Shown: positions 18,057-27,040, counted from the first letter of the stretch. The stretch is DNA of 64,000 nt from VXYL01 sp963422285 (GCA_963422285.2 CAXXJO010000001.1:434001-498000); one strand, 5' to 3'. Numbers and translations: made by a program. Notes: generated from the sequence alone by a model not told the origin.

Positions 18057-18337
18057 GTCCCGACTCCTCGCTCAGTGTTCGATTTCGCGGAACGCGAAAT
18101 CGGGGGTGACCGCTCAGCGGTCGCGTCGGCATGCGCTGCTCGTCGCTCAGCGCGAAATCCATGTCCCGACTCCTCGCTCAGTGTTCGATTTCGCGGAACG
18201 CGAAATCGGGGGCGACCGCTCAGCGGTCGCGTCGGCATGCGCTGTTCTTCGCTTAGCGCGAAATCCATGTCTCGACTCCTCCTCCGGGCGATTCCGCGGA
18301 ACGCGGAATCGCGGGGCGACCGCTACGCGGTCGCGTC
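18023..18337. repeat. Three tandem ~106-bp units covering the junction of two acyl-CoA dehydrogenase genes
   Basis: Units begin at 18023, 18129 and 18235 with GCATGCGCTG. Each holds, on the minus strand, a hairpin at the end of the upstream gene, an intergenic hairpin, a GAGGAG ribosome site, an ATG (18268, 18162, 18056) and the first ~11 codons MDFALS(E/D)EQRM. Units 1 and 2 are nearly identical; unit 3 has diverged. Because 106 is not a multiple of three, the two upstream ATGs are out of frame with the real gene. The intergenic hairpin arms are GATTTCGCG/CGCGAAATC in unit 1 and GATTCCGCG/CGCGGAATC in unit 3, a paired change that keeps the stem. Confidence 0.9.
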
Positions 18338-19504
18338 AACCTTCGGCTCTTTCGGCAGCCCCAGCGCCCGCTCGCCGATCATGTTCTTCTGGATCTGCGC
18401 CGTGCCGCCGCCGATGACGAGGCCGAGATCCAGCATGTAGCGCGCTTGCCAGAAGCCGGCGTCGCGCAGGTACGGGCTGCCGTCGTAGAGCAGGCCCAGT
18501 TCGCCCAGCACGTCAATGGCCAGCCCCGCCATCTGGTGGTTCAGTTCGCAGCCGTTGAGCTTCACGATCCAGCGCGGCATGCCCGGCTCCTCGCCCTTGA
18601 TGTTGTGCGACAGCACACGCATGCCATTGAACTTCATGGCCAGAATCCGCCCTTGCAGCTTCAGCAGGCGGTCCCGATAGACGGGGTTGTCGATCAGCCG
18701 CTCGCCGCCGACGGTCTCGCGCCGCATGATGTCGATGATGCGGTTGAAGCGGTTCTCGGCCTCGTTGGGGTCGCCCAAGCCGCCGCGCTCGTAGCGCAGC
18801 GTGGTATTGGCGACGAACCAGCCCTCGCCGCGCTTGCCGACGATCTGCTCCTTGGGTACCCGCACATCGGTGAAGAACACCTCGTTGAAGAAGGCGTCGC
18901 CGGTCATGGTAACCAGCGGGCGCACGTCGATGCCCGGGGTGTCCATGGAGAACACCAGATAGCTGATGCCGTTGTGCTTGGGCGCGTCCGGCTCGGTGCG
19001 CGCTAGGCAGAACATCATGTCGGCGTTCTGGGCGCCCGAGGTCCATATCTTCTGGCCGTTGACGACCCACTCGTCGCCGTCGAGCTCGGCCTTGGTGGAC
19101 AGCGACGCCAGATCAGAGCCGGAACCGGGCTCGGAATAGCCTTGGCACCACGTCATCTCGCCGCGCACCGACGGCGGTACCAGCCATTTCTTCTGCTCCT
19201 CGGTGCCGAGTTCCAGCACCGTCGGCACCAGCCGGTTGTCGCCGGAGTGGCCCGGCGGCACCCGGGCGCGGGCGAACTCCTCGGCGATGATGCGCGTCTT
19301 GAGGATATCCGGCTCGGCGCCGTAGCCGCCGTACTGCCGGGGGATGGTGCGCGCCGCGTAGCCGTGCTCGATCAGCAGCTGCTGCCACGCCTTGGGCGAG
19401 TTCTTCGCGCTGGGCACATTCGGCGCCTTGTGCTTGTTCTCGACGAGAAAGGTCCGCACCTCGTCGCGGAACGCCTGGTACTCCGGGCTGTATTCCAGGT
19501 CCAT
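18323..19504 (-). CDS. Acyl-CoA dehydrogenase, long subunit
   Basis: A 393-residue FadE-family protein starting MDLEYSPEYQAFRDEVRTFL at 19504, with an AGGAGA ribosome site. It has RQYGGYGAEPDILKTRIIAEEF, the FAD/substrate signature WCQGYSEPGSGSDLASL, the strand motif EWVVNGQKIWTSGAQNAD and C-terminal GLVIGGGTAQIQKNMIGERALGLP. The RRQFG-type motif seen in ordinary homotetrameric members is absent. It is upstream of the short-subunit gene in the same operon. The stop (18323-18325) sits in the loop of a perfect hairpin (arms 18316-18323 and 18327-18334). Closest general relatives would be branched-chain or steroid side-chain dehydrogenases; the substrate is not determinable from the sequence. 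Confidence 0.87.
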   Translation of the reverse strand: MDLEYSPEYQAFRDEVRTFLVENKHKAPNVPSAKNSPKAWQQLLIEHGYAARTIPRQYGGYGAEPDILKTRIIAEEFARARVPPGHSGDNRLVPTVLELGTEEQKKWLVPPSVRGEMTWCQGYSEPGSGSDLASLSTKAELDGDEWVVNGQKIWTSGAQNADMMFCLARTEPDAPKHNGISYLVFSMDTPGIDVRPLVTMTGDAFFNEVFFTDVRVPKEQIVGKRGEGWFVANTTLRYERGGLGDPNEAENRFNRIIDIMRRETVGGERLIDNPVYRDRLLKLQGRILAMKFNGMRVLSHNIKGEEPGMPRWIVKLNGCELNHQMAGLAIDVLGELGLLYDGSPYLRDAGFWQARYMLDLGLVIGGGTAQIQKNMIGERALGLPKEPKVDATA

Positions 19505-19529
19505 CGGATTTCTTCTCCTGGCGCTTGGC

Positions 19530-20189
19530 CTACCGAGGTTGGGGAACGATGCGGATGTAGGGCTTCGGCGCCTGCCAACCGTCCGGGTACCTGGCCTTGG
19601 CCTCCTCGTCGGATACCGCCGGCACGATGATGACATCTTCGCCTTGCTGCCAGTTCACCGGCGTTGCCACTTGGTGCTTGGCGGTGAGCTGGCAGCTATC
19701 GAGCAGCCGCAGCACCTCGTCGAAGTTGCGGCCGGTGCTCATCGGGTAGGTGAGCATGGCCTTGACGCGCTTGTCCGGGCCGACGACGAACACCGAGCGC
19801 ACGGTGGCGTTGTCTACCGGCGTACGGCCCTCGGAGGTGTCGCCGGCGTCGTCCGGCAGCATGTCGAAGAGTTTGGCCACCTTCAGCTCCGGGTCGCCGA
19901 TCAGCGGATAGGCGACGGCATTGCCCTGGGTCTCTTCAATGTCCTTGAGCCACTCGCTGTGGTTGGACACCGGATCCACCGACAGACCGATGATCTTGCA
20001 GTTGCGGGCGGCGAAGTCGTCCGCAAGGCCGGCCATGTAGCCGAGTTCCGTGGTGCAGACCGGCGTGAAGTCCTTCGGATGCGAGAACAGTATCGCCCAG
20101 CCGTTGCCGATGAAGTCGTGGAAGCCGATCTCGCCCTGGGTGGTCTGGGCGGTGAAGTCCGGCACTTCGCTGTTGATGCGCAGGGTCAT
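19530..20189 (-). CDS. 1-Cys peroxiredoxin (Prx6 type)
   Basis: Thiol peroxidase reducing peroxides in the cytoplasm. From ATG 20189 the protein is 219 residues, the Prx6 length. The peroxidatic site is DFTPVCTTELG (Cys near 45), preceded by GWAILFSHPK. The C-terminal extension includes QVATPVNWQQGEDVIIVP and YPDGWQAPKPYIRIVPQP, typical of the 1-Cys subgroup. No resolving cysteine at the 2-Cys position is seen. It lies 25 bases upstream of the acyl-CoA dehydrogenase pair on the same strand, so co-transcription is possible. Longer in-frame extensions to 20564 are not supported. Confidence 0.93.
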   Translation of the reverse strand: MTLRINSEVPDFTAQTTQGEIGFHDFIGNGWAILFSHPKDFTPVCTTELGYMAGLADDFAARNCKIIGLSVDPVSNHSEWLKDIEETQGNAVAYPLIGDPELKVAKLFDMLPDDAGDTSEGRTPVDNATVRSVFVVGPDKRVKAMLTYPMSTGRNFDEVLRLLDSCQLTAKHQVATPVNWQQGEDVIIVPAVSDEEAKARYPDGWQAPKPYIRIVPQPR

Positions 20190-20605
20190 GGCACTTCCTC
20201 GTTGCAGGGGGTTGACGGCTACATGGTACTCCGATGCGCGGCTTGGGCGAAATCCCTGCTCGGCCAATCGGTTCCGACGCCTGTCGCCCGAACCGCAAGC
20301 GCCAATCGGCCGGTGCCTGCGCAAAGCGTCAGCCGCCGCGCAGCTTGCCTTGGTTCTGCGGCCAAGAGTGTCCGATCCGACCGCCGTGTTTCCACGGCGT
20401 CCGCGTCTGCATGGACGGAAATAGTCCACCGCTGCCGCACTGGCGCGAATGCGATACCATGAAAGACGCTTGGGCGTGAACGGTGGCCATCGCTTGGCCT
20501 TGGCGCAATGGACCAGCGCGGAGCGGATGCCTTCAGGCCGCGTCCGGGTCCGATTTCGTAGCATCGCACAGGCTAGGCGGGCAGGCCCGAATCAGCGATC
20601 GAAGC
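20190..20605. other. Intergenic region, nothing recognised
   Basis: About 416 bases between the divergent peroxiredoxin and the ImmA/IrrE ghost. Open frames on both strands are GC-rich shadows without family signatures. The ribosome site of the peroxiredoxin (GAGGAAG-like, just upstream of 20189) is the only feature I can point to. Confidence 0.4.
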
Positions 20606-21767
20606 ATGAACTACATCGAGGTCGATCCCAAGATCGTGCAATGGGCACGCCGGCGGGCGGGCTTGGACATCGAAAGCCTCGTCGGCAGATTTCCCAAGCT
20701 CGAGGATTGGGAGAGCGGCACCGCCTTGCCCACCTTCCGGCAGCTGGAAGACTTCGCCAAGGCGACATGCGCGCCGTTCGGGTACCTGTTCCTGAGCACT
20801 CCGCCCGACGAGGAAATCCCGATCCCCCACTACCGAACCGTCGGCGGCGTGGAGCCGCGCCGCCCAAGCCCGAATCTTCTCGATACGGTGTACGCGATGC
20901 AGCGTCGCCAGTGGTGGATGCGCGAACACCTCACCGGGGAAGGACACGACCCTCTGCCCTATGTGGCCTGCGCACACCGGCGACCACCCCGCCACAACTG
21001 CCCGAGAAATGCACAACGTGCTGGGGCTCGATGCCGGCTGGGCCGCGGAGCTGAGCAGTTGGGAAGCAGCCCTGCGAACTCTCCGGCAGCGCATGGACGA
21101 GGCCGGCATGCTGGTCGTTGTCAACGGCGTGGTGGGAAACAATACCCACCGGCCGCTCGACGTCGCCGAATTCCGTGGTTTCGTGCTGGTGGACGAGTAT
21201 GCGCCCCTTGTCTTCGTCAACAATGCGGACGCCAAGGCCGCTCAGATGTTCACGCTGGCCCACGAGCTGGCCCATGTGTTCTACGGCAGCAGCGCGTCGT
21301 TCGATTTGCCCGGTCTGCAACCCGCAACGGAATATACGGAACAAGCCTGCAACCGCGCTGCGGCGGAATTTCTCGTCCCTGAAAGCGACCTGCGCCCGGC
21401 CTGGAACGAGGCGGCGAACAGCCCCGAGCCTTTCAAGACGCTTGCGAGGCGCTTCAAGGTCGGCGTCGTCGTGGCGGCGCGTCGGGCGTTGGATGTCCAG
21501 CTGATCGAGCCAGCGGCATTCCGCAAGTTCTACGAGGAATGGCAAGGCAACGAACAGCGGCAACGCCAAACCGCCTCCGACGGCGGCGATTTCTACGCCA
21601 GCCAGAATCTGCGCCTGGGGAAACGGTTCGCGTCCGCGGTGATCCGCAAGGCGAGCAGCGGCGAGGTGTCCTATGCCGAGGCGTACCGGCTGACGGGGCT
21701 GCACGGCAGAACCTTCGATGAGTACGCGCGTCGGCTGGGAATCGGAGAGGGCGATGGCTCGCGATAG
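20606..21767 (+). pseudogene. ImmA/IrrE metallopeptidase with N-terminal HTH-like region, frameshifted
   Basis: ATG 20606 opens MNYIEVDPKIVQWARRRAG, LVGRFPKLEDWESGTALPTF and PFGYLFLSTPPDEEIPIP, the XRE-like N-terminus found in the COG2856/ImmA family. The frame is lost at about 20960-20990. The next frame carries ATTAREMHNVLGLDAGWA, the zinc peptidase motif TLAHELAHVFYG (HExxH), ACNRAAAEFLVPE and EEVSYAEAYRLTGLHG-like C-terminal residues to 21767. In intact loci this protein is the antitoxin or regulatory partner of the DUF4411 PIN-like protein encoded next. One indel would restore it, but its partner is clearly dead. Confidence 0.75.
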
Positions 21768-22327
21768 CGTTTTCGTTCTCGACGCCAACACCCTGATCGA
21801 CCCTGCTCTCGCCTACTATGCGTTCGACCTCGCGCAGGGGTTCTGGCAACGACACGCCCGCGTCCATCGATTGGTGGGCCGACATGACTATGCGTTCGAT
21901 CTTGCGCCGGGGGTTCTGGAAACTCTTGGTGAATTTGGCGATTGCAGAAAGAGCAGTCGGCATAGATCGTGTCCTCGCGGAGATATAGAAGGGCAACGAC
22001 GATCTCGCCCGTAGGGCGGCACGGGAGTTTGCTGATGCCTTCATGCGAACGGACACGCAGAAAGTCGGAACAGCGTATGCAGACGTTATGGCGTGGGTAC
22101 AGAGCTAGCCGCAGTACAGGCCAGCAGCAAGAGCGGAGTTCGCTGGCGGCGCGGACGGATGGCTGGTCGCCTACGCAATGGCCAATGGATGCATCGTCGC
22201 TACGAACGAGAAAGCGAGTGCCGACAGCAGGCGAAGGGTGCCGATTCCGAACGTCTGCGACGAGTTCAAAGTGGAGTCTGTAAACCTGTTCGGAATGCTG
22301 CGAAGGCTCAACGTCCTGGTGACGTGA
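21754..22327 (+). pseudogene. DUF4411 PIN-like toxin, inactivated
   Basis: ATG 21754 overlaps the end of the ImmA/IrrE gene by 14 bases, the usual operon overlap. It begins ARDSVFVLDANTLIDPALAYYAFDLAQGFW. The YAFDLAPGF segment is then repeated (21829-21918), a short internal duplication. Frame changes at a run of five G near 21911. The continuing frame reads FWKLLVNLAIAERAVGIDRV, stop TAG (21986), KGNDDLARRAAREFADAFMR, AYADVMAWVQS, stop TAG (22106), then PAARAEFAGGADGWLVAYAM, VPIPNVCDEFKVESVNLF and a stop at 22325. All conserved DUF4411 blocks are present but interrupted by one frameshift and two stops. Confidence 0.82.
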
Positions 22328-22348
22328 CTGGCTAGACTCGGCCAGGCG

Positions 22349-23386
22349 TTAGGCTTGGAAGTCCAGCATCCGCTGCAAAGGCTGCATGGCCCGCGCACCG
22401 ACTTCGGGGTCCACATGAATCTCGTTGCCGCCACACTCCAGCGTTGCTGCCAAGTTCTCCAGTTCGTTCATCGCCATCCACGGGCAGTGGGCGCAGCTGC
22501 GGCAGGTGGCGCCGTCGCCGGCGGTGGGCGCCTCGATGAAGCGCTTGCCGGGGATGGTCTTGCGCAGTTTGTGGAAGATGCCGCGGTCGGTAGCGACGAT
22601 GAACGTGTCGTGGGGCAGTTCCCGGGCGGCGCGGACGATCTGGCTGGTGGAACCTACGCAGTCGGCGCTGCCGACGACCGCGGCGGGAGATTCCGGATGC
22701 ACCAGCACGCCGGCGTCGGGGTAGACCCGCTTGAGGTCTTCAAGAGCGCTGAACTTGAACTCCTCGTGAACCACGCAGGCGCCGCTCCACAGCAGCATGT
22801 CGGCCCCCGTCTTGTAGCGGATGTAGGCACCGAGGTGCTTGTCCGGCGCCCACAGGATGTTCTCGCCCTTGGCGGCCAGATGCTCGACGATGGCAAGGCC
22901 GACGCTGGACGTCACCACCCAGTCCGCCAGCGCCTTCACTTCCACGGAAGTGTTGGCGTAGACCACCACGGTGCGTTCGGGATTGGCCTCGCAGAAAGCT
23001 CGGAACTCGTCCGGCGGGCAGCCGAGGTCCAGGGAGCATTCGGCTTCCAGGGTAGGCATGAGGACGCGCTTGTGCGGCGATAGGATCTTCGCGGTCTCGC
23101 CCATGAAGCGCACCCCGGCAACAACAAGAGTGTCCGCGGCATGGTCGCGACCGAACCGTGCCATCTCCAGGGAGTCCGCCACGCAGCCGCCGGTCTCGTC
23201 GGCGAGGTCCTGGATGTCGCCATCCACATAGTAGTGCGCCACCAGCACCGCGTCGCGCTCGGCGAGCAGACGCTTGATGTCCGTTCGCAGTTCCACGCGG
23301 CGGGCATCGGACAGGATGGCCGGCATGTGTACCGGCACTTCGGTGGGTTGCAGACTGTAGTCGCGTAACATGAGTGGATCATACAC
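22349..23386 (-). CDS. nadA: Quinolinate synthase A
   Basis: [4Fe-4S] enzyme that condenses iminoaspartate and dihydroxyacetone phosphate to quinolinate in NAD synthesis. Three iron-sulfur cysteines are visible in ECSLDLGC (near residue 118), SGACVVHEEF (near 210) and CRSCAHCPWMAMN (near 303), plus AHYYVDGDIQDLADETGG and HPESPAAVV. It has 345 residues from ATG 23386 or 340 from ATG 23371; neither has a good ribosome site. It is divergent from the gshB-like gene, with only about 30-45 bases between starts. Confidence 0.95.
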   Translation of the reverse strand: MYDPLMLRDYSLQPTEVPVHMPAILSDARRVELRTDIKRLLAERDAVLVAHYYVDGDIQDLADETGGCVADSLEMARFGRDHAADTLVVAGVRFMGETAKILSPHKRVLMPTLEAECSLDLGCPPDEFRAFCEANPERTVVVYANTSVEVKALADWVVTSSVGLAIVEHLAAKGENILWAPDKHLGAYIRYKTGADMLLWSGACVVHEEFKFSALEDLKRVYPDAGVLVHPESPAAVVGSADCVGSTSQIVRAARELPHDTFIVATDRGIFHKLRKTIPGKRFIEAPTAGDGATCRSCAHCPWMAMNELENLAATLECGGNEIHVDPEVGARAMQPLQRMLDFQA

Positions 23387-23415
23387 TCGCTGAAAGCTTT
23401 GCGCCCAATCCGCCG

Positions 23416-24309
23416 ATGCCCCGAATCGCCTTTCTCGTCCCTGGCCCGAACAGCGGCCGACCGGCCAACGACAACCACGAACGCCTGCCGCGGACGTTCG
23501 AGGCTGGCGGCTGGACGGTAGCGCGCGTCGACCGCGAATCCCTAGCCCTGGAAGACCGCTGCCTAGTCGCCGAGACCGTCGCCGGCCGCACCCTGCCCCT
23601 AGCCGGTTTCGATCTCTACTTCATGCTCGGATTCGGTGCCGAAGCGACCCTGCTCGACCGCCTGCAGCTGCTGCGCAGCCTGGACCAGCGTCGCTTCGTC
23701 AACACCGTGGATGCGCTGCTGCACCAGCACGGCAAGGTCTCCCTGGTGCTGGCCTGCCCGGACGTGCCCCAGCCCGTCACCTATCTCGGCAACGATCCCG
23801 TCCGCTTGGCTGCGCTCGTCGCCAAAGGCGGCGACTGGATCGCCAAGCCCCCGGCATCGAGCTTCGGACGCGACGTGTTCCGGCTGCGGCACGGCGAACC
23901 CAACATGCAAGCGATCCTGGAACACCTGACCCGAGACGGCCGCTACGCCCTGCTGCAGGAGCATGTCGAAGCGGGCGCGGGCGGCGAGAAGCGGGTGCTC
24001 GTGGCCGCTGGCGAAATCATCGGCAGCTACGGAAAAGATCCCGTCGACCACCGCAGCAACCTAGGCACCGGCGCCACCGCGCATCCAGTCGCGCTGTCGG
24101 CAGGGGAACAGGCGACGGTGGAACGCCTGGCCAGCCAGCTCGACTCCCTGGGCGTACGCTTCGCCGCCGTCGATCTCGCCGACCGCCGGGTTCTGGAGAT
24201 CAATGTCGCCAACCCAGGCTGGTTGCAGACCTACGAGGCCGTCAGCGGCGTCGATCTCGCCCCGCAAGCAGTCGATGCGCTGACCCGCTGGGCGGGCCGA
24301 CTGCGCTGA
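23416..24309 (+). CDS. Glutathione synthetase-like ATP-grasp ligase
   Basis: A 297-residue ATP-grasp protein beginning MPRIAFLVPGPNS. It has GGDWIAKPPASSFGRDVF, LLQEHVEAGAGGEKRVLVAAGEIIG (in two parts) and VRFAAVDLADRRVLEINVANPGWL, which correspond to the ATP-binding lysine, the GKDGRG-like region and the metal-binding E-x-N of the family. It is similar in size and layout to GshB, which joins gamma-glutamylcysteine and glycine, but lacks the strict RAF/NPRSL hallmarks, so another peptide ligase is possible. The longer frame from 23374 overlaps nadA and is less likely. Confidence 0.65.
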   Translation: MPRIAFLVPGPNSGRPANDNHERLPRTFEAGGWTVARVDRESLALEDRCLVAETVAGRTLPLAGFDLYFMLGFGAEATLLDRLQLLRSLDQRRFVNTVDALLHQHGKVSLVLACPDVPQPVTYLGNDPVRLAALVAKGGDWIAKPPASSFGRDVFRLRHGEPNMQAILEHLTRDGRYALLQEHVEAGAGGEKRVLVAAGEIIGSYGKDPVDHRSNLGTGATAHPVALSAGEQATVERLASQLDSLGVRFAAVDLADRRVLEINVANPGWLQTYEAVSGVDLAPQAVDALTRWAGRLR

Positions 24310-24420
24310 CCGCGAAATGGGAACCGTCGCTGCGAAGAAGAACGACGCAGAGACAACGAATAGAGCCGAAGTCGCGGGATTGCCGTCGCGTCGGGCTTTG
24401 CCAGAGGGAACTATATGCTT

Positions 24421-24505
24421 GGATATCCGAGATACTGCATACGGCGCTTTTTCAATTCATAACTACTACATATAGCGCCTAGGTCACTGTTGTATAACTC
24501 CCTTG
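24421..24505 (+). repeat. AT-rich dispersed repeat, copy 2
   Basis: Counterpart of the repeat at 16790-16870, in inverted orientation, ~7.6 kb away. Shared pieces are TATAGCGCCTAGG, CTGTTGTATAACTCC and a TTATG/TTG-rich left half followed by an ATATC block. The terminal stop of the restriction-enzyme ghost (24479-24481) falls within CCTAGG. The surrounding 110 bases (24310-24420) hold nothing recognisable. Confidence 0.5.
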
Positions 24506-25603
24506 CCAAAGTCGCGGCGGCAGAGCCGTCAAGGCTTGGCGTTGCTGCAAGAGGCGCCCTCGCTGGCGCGGATTTCGGCCTGGACTCCTTGCACGGGGCG
24601 GCCTTGCTATTCGAGCCAAGATACGCCCAGCAAGCGGTCGATGCAGCGATCTAACGCCCGCTTGGCTGGCGCCCCCTGGCTCATCGACAGCATTGCGGAG
24701 CGAGAGACTGGTCCGCCCGCCGATGGCGGGCATCAAAGCTCTATCGTTCGTCGAATGCTCGGTCGCCTCTCCTTGCGAGGTGGTTGAGCGGGGTATCTCA
24801 TCCGCTTCGAATGCAGGCGACTCGGGCAGCCATGCGAGCCGGCGCGTTCTGTGGGCGAGCTGAGGGGCGCTTACGACGAAGCGTTCATCGCAGCGGCGAT
24901 ACAGCGTCTCGAAAAAGCCTTTGAAGTGGACAGGACTTTCCGAGGGCGGGAAGTTCGTCATCAGCTTGCCGATGTCGCGGTCACGCATTTCGACCATCGC
25001 CATGGCAACTGCCTCGTAGCGGCTCAAGTCGTTGCGAATGCCGCGTCGCCCGGTCATCGCTGTCAATGCGGCATGGAAGCGAACCATTGCCTCGACTGGT
25101 TCTCCGATTCGATCCACAGCGACATCCGAAGGAGCGGTTTCATCGCTCTCCCGATTGGCGCGCACGACGAACAGATACTCGAAGACGAGCGCGGGGTAGC
25201 TGATGTGGATGTTCGTACACTCGCCGATGGTCTCTTCGAGGCGATTGGAGAGATTGCGGATTGTCCTGGAAACCGCTAGAACGGAGCCTATCCCCTCCTT
25301 GACAACGACGATATCAACGTTCTTTGTCTTCAGGCCGCCTAGAATCGTCGCCTCTTAATGGGTGGCGCAGCCTGGATCGTAAACCATCCGATTGCCATGG
25401 CGGGTTCGCTCTACGCGAAGCGGCGGTTGCGGCATCAGTTCTTCTGGATCGAACCCGCCTTCCAGTACCAGGCGACTGGTAACATAGGCATGCAGTGGCC
25501 TGATATGCTGTTGGCTCTGGATAGGGCCTTCGAATTCGGCGAAATGCCGCAAAGCGCCTCGCCAGCTCAGCCAGCTGGAATCATATTCCAGCTTGCGAGG
25601 CAT
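24479..25603 (-). pseudogene. Restriction endonuclease partner of the adenine methyltransferase, inactivated
   Basis: ATG 25603 overlaps the end of the methyltransferase ghost. The frame reads PRKLEYDSSWLSWRGALRHF and HIRPLHAYVTSRLVLEGGFD up to TAA at 25355-25357. It then continues in the same frame with ATILGGLKTKNVDIVVVKEG, SRTIRNLSNRLEETIGECTN, HISYPALVFEYLFVVRANRE, RFHAALTAMTGRRGIRND, SPVHFKGFFETLYRRCDERF and APQLAHRTRRLAWLPESPAF. KNVDIVVVK is a plausible PD-(D/E)xK nuclease core. The part after about 24790 no longer looks like the same protein. I recall this arrangement (methyltransferase then ~270-residue restriction enzyme) but cannot name the specificity. Confidence 0.65.
24582..24647 (+). 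repeat. Direct repeat left of the restriction-modification ghost
   Basis: GGACTCCTTGCACGGGGCGG then CCTTGC..TT.GAGCCAAG, CAGCAAG and CGGTCGATGC is repeated in the same orientation at 27219-27303 with about 30 of the first 39 bases identical. The two copies bracket most of the methyltransferase/restriction ghost. They could be traces of the original insertion or remnants of one small duplicated gene. Confidence 0.4.
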
Positions 25604-27040
25604 AGTGTCTCCATCGGCGCATCGTCGAGATGGCATCGTCGAGTTCGAGCGCGGGCAGGCGCGAAAGCGAGCGCGCCGACGGCAAGACCACTCGGGCCGC
25701 CTCGCGCGGTTCCAGCTTTAAAAATCCGCCACCGAGCGCGTGGCCTTCGATCTCGCAGCTAAGCTGAACATAGGGCGTTTGCCAAAGGTCTGCCAAGGGT
25801 CCGCGGCGAATATGCACGACATGCAAGGCGTTGGTGCAGGTCGCCTTCGCGCAGTTCCGAACCAGCCTGGGCGATCGCCCCGCCATGTACGTCAGAAAAA
25901 AGTCTGGCAGGCGCACGTCCGGAACCGAGTACCAAGGATTGCGCTGGCGGCACTTGCAGGACTCTCGGGCCTGCCGTCCGGCGTCGGTGTCCAAGTAGCT
26001 CCTTACGCCCTCGGGCAGAGGCGAATTCCTGGGGATGCACAGGAGCAGGGAGGGCTAGTCGGCGCGGCGCCAGGAGTCGATCACTGCTTTGGTCAGCTCG
26101 CGTCCCGGCAGCAGCCGGCTGCTGTGCATCGTGGCCTGCACGAGGGTGCGCGGGATGTGCCACTGCTCGACTTCGGACGGTCGGAGATGGAAGAACTCGT
26201 TCGCGCCGCTCACATAGCCGGTGCCTATCGAAGCGGCGACGCCGAAAGGCGTGGAGTCCGCGTCGGCAGCGACGCTGCGGTAGAGAGATCGGGCGCTGGC
26301 GCCCAGCAGAAAGGGCCGCAGACGCCGGTTCCAGGCTCGACGCCATTCGTCCACCGATACCCGGACCGACGGGTTCGGGGCAGATCGTGCATCCGAAGCT
26401 GTTCAAGCGCCGTGAAGCCTATCTCCTCGGTCGTGCCGCCGAACCCCTGCGCGAACAGCAGCCAGCAGTCTTCCGACAGCCGCGGAAACAGCTTGCGCCG
26501 AATCGCAACGATCCGAAGCGTGTCGAAGTGTTGGACAAGGTAGTCCAGCAGCGGTGCTGCATAGGGTGCATGGCCGATGGCCGCGGGCACCACGAAAGCC
26601 ATCCGGCCGCTTGGCCGCAGCAGACTCGCGGTTGCCACCAGGAATGGCGTCCAAGAGGCCGCGAGGCCGGAAAATCCGACGCCGAGACTCGCGCACAAGT
26701 CCAGGGCGCGCTTGCGGCTGTCGCCTTTGAAGGTCTGGTAGCGAATGAACGGCGGGTTGCCGGCCGCGCAGTCGAAACGCTCGCGGGCATGCGTCGCCCA
26801 GGCAAAGAAATTACCTTGATGGAGCTGCATCCCCGGCACCCGTCGCTTCGCCTCGGCGGCCGCGGCCGCATCCCTCTCGACGCCAAAGCTGTTGCCGTGA
26901 GCGGCGACGAACCGGCCGTCGCCGCAGGAGGGGTCGAGCAACCAGTCGCCAAGCTGTCGAACGGCCCAGCGGACCAGCCGCCGAACAACCGCTTCCGGCG
27001 TGTAGTACGCGCCGTTTTTCTTCGCTGCGGGAGGAGTCAT
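25581..27040 (-). pseudogene. N6-adenine DNA methyltransferase, inactivated
   Basis: ATG 27040 opens TPPAAKKNGAYYTPEAVVRR, a typical Type II/IIG-like methyltransferase N-terminus, followed by the AdoMet-binding LLDPSCGDGRFVAA and catalytic NPPF (CAAGNPPFIRYQ). The frame changes near 26360-26375; the next frame gives SVRVSVDEWRRAWNRRLRPF, GVAASIGTGYVSGANEFFHL and stops at TAG 26055-26057. The same frame then continues through CRQRNPWYSVPDVRLPDFFL, TYMAGRSPRLVRN, CTNALHVVHI and HALGGGFLKLEPREAARVVL to 25581, the expected target-recognition end. So there is one frameshift and one in-frame stop. Its downstream neighbour is the equally broken restriction gene. Confidence 0.85.

Noticed and set aside
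18081..18122. Rho-independent terminators between the two dehydrogenase genes
   Set aside because: The hairpins are stable but lack a T-run on either strand and are repeated with the start site, so a translational role is more likely.
16864..18162. 432-codon frame starting at the second copy of the MDFALS start
   Set aside because: After the first 11 codons it runs out of frame through the real dehydrogenase gene; it exists only because the tandem unit is 106 bases.
20219..20569. 116-codon minus-strand frame upstream of the peroxiredoxin
   Set aside because: Arg/Ala-rich composition typical of GC-rich non-coding frames; no motif.
16790..24505. Composite transposon bounded by the AT-rich repeats
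   Set aside because: No transposase or integrase remains between or next to the copies and the genes inside are mostly core metabolic ones, so only the repeat itself is reported.
21986..26057. Reassignment of TAG as a sense codon, because three ghosts have in-frame TAG
   Set aside because: Healthy genes here end with TAG (aroB, the lipoprotein phosphoesterase, one dehydrogenase), another ghost has TAA, and all affected genes also have frameshifts.
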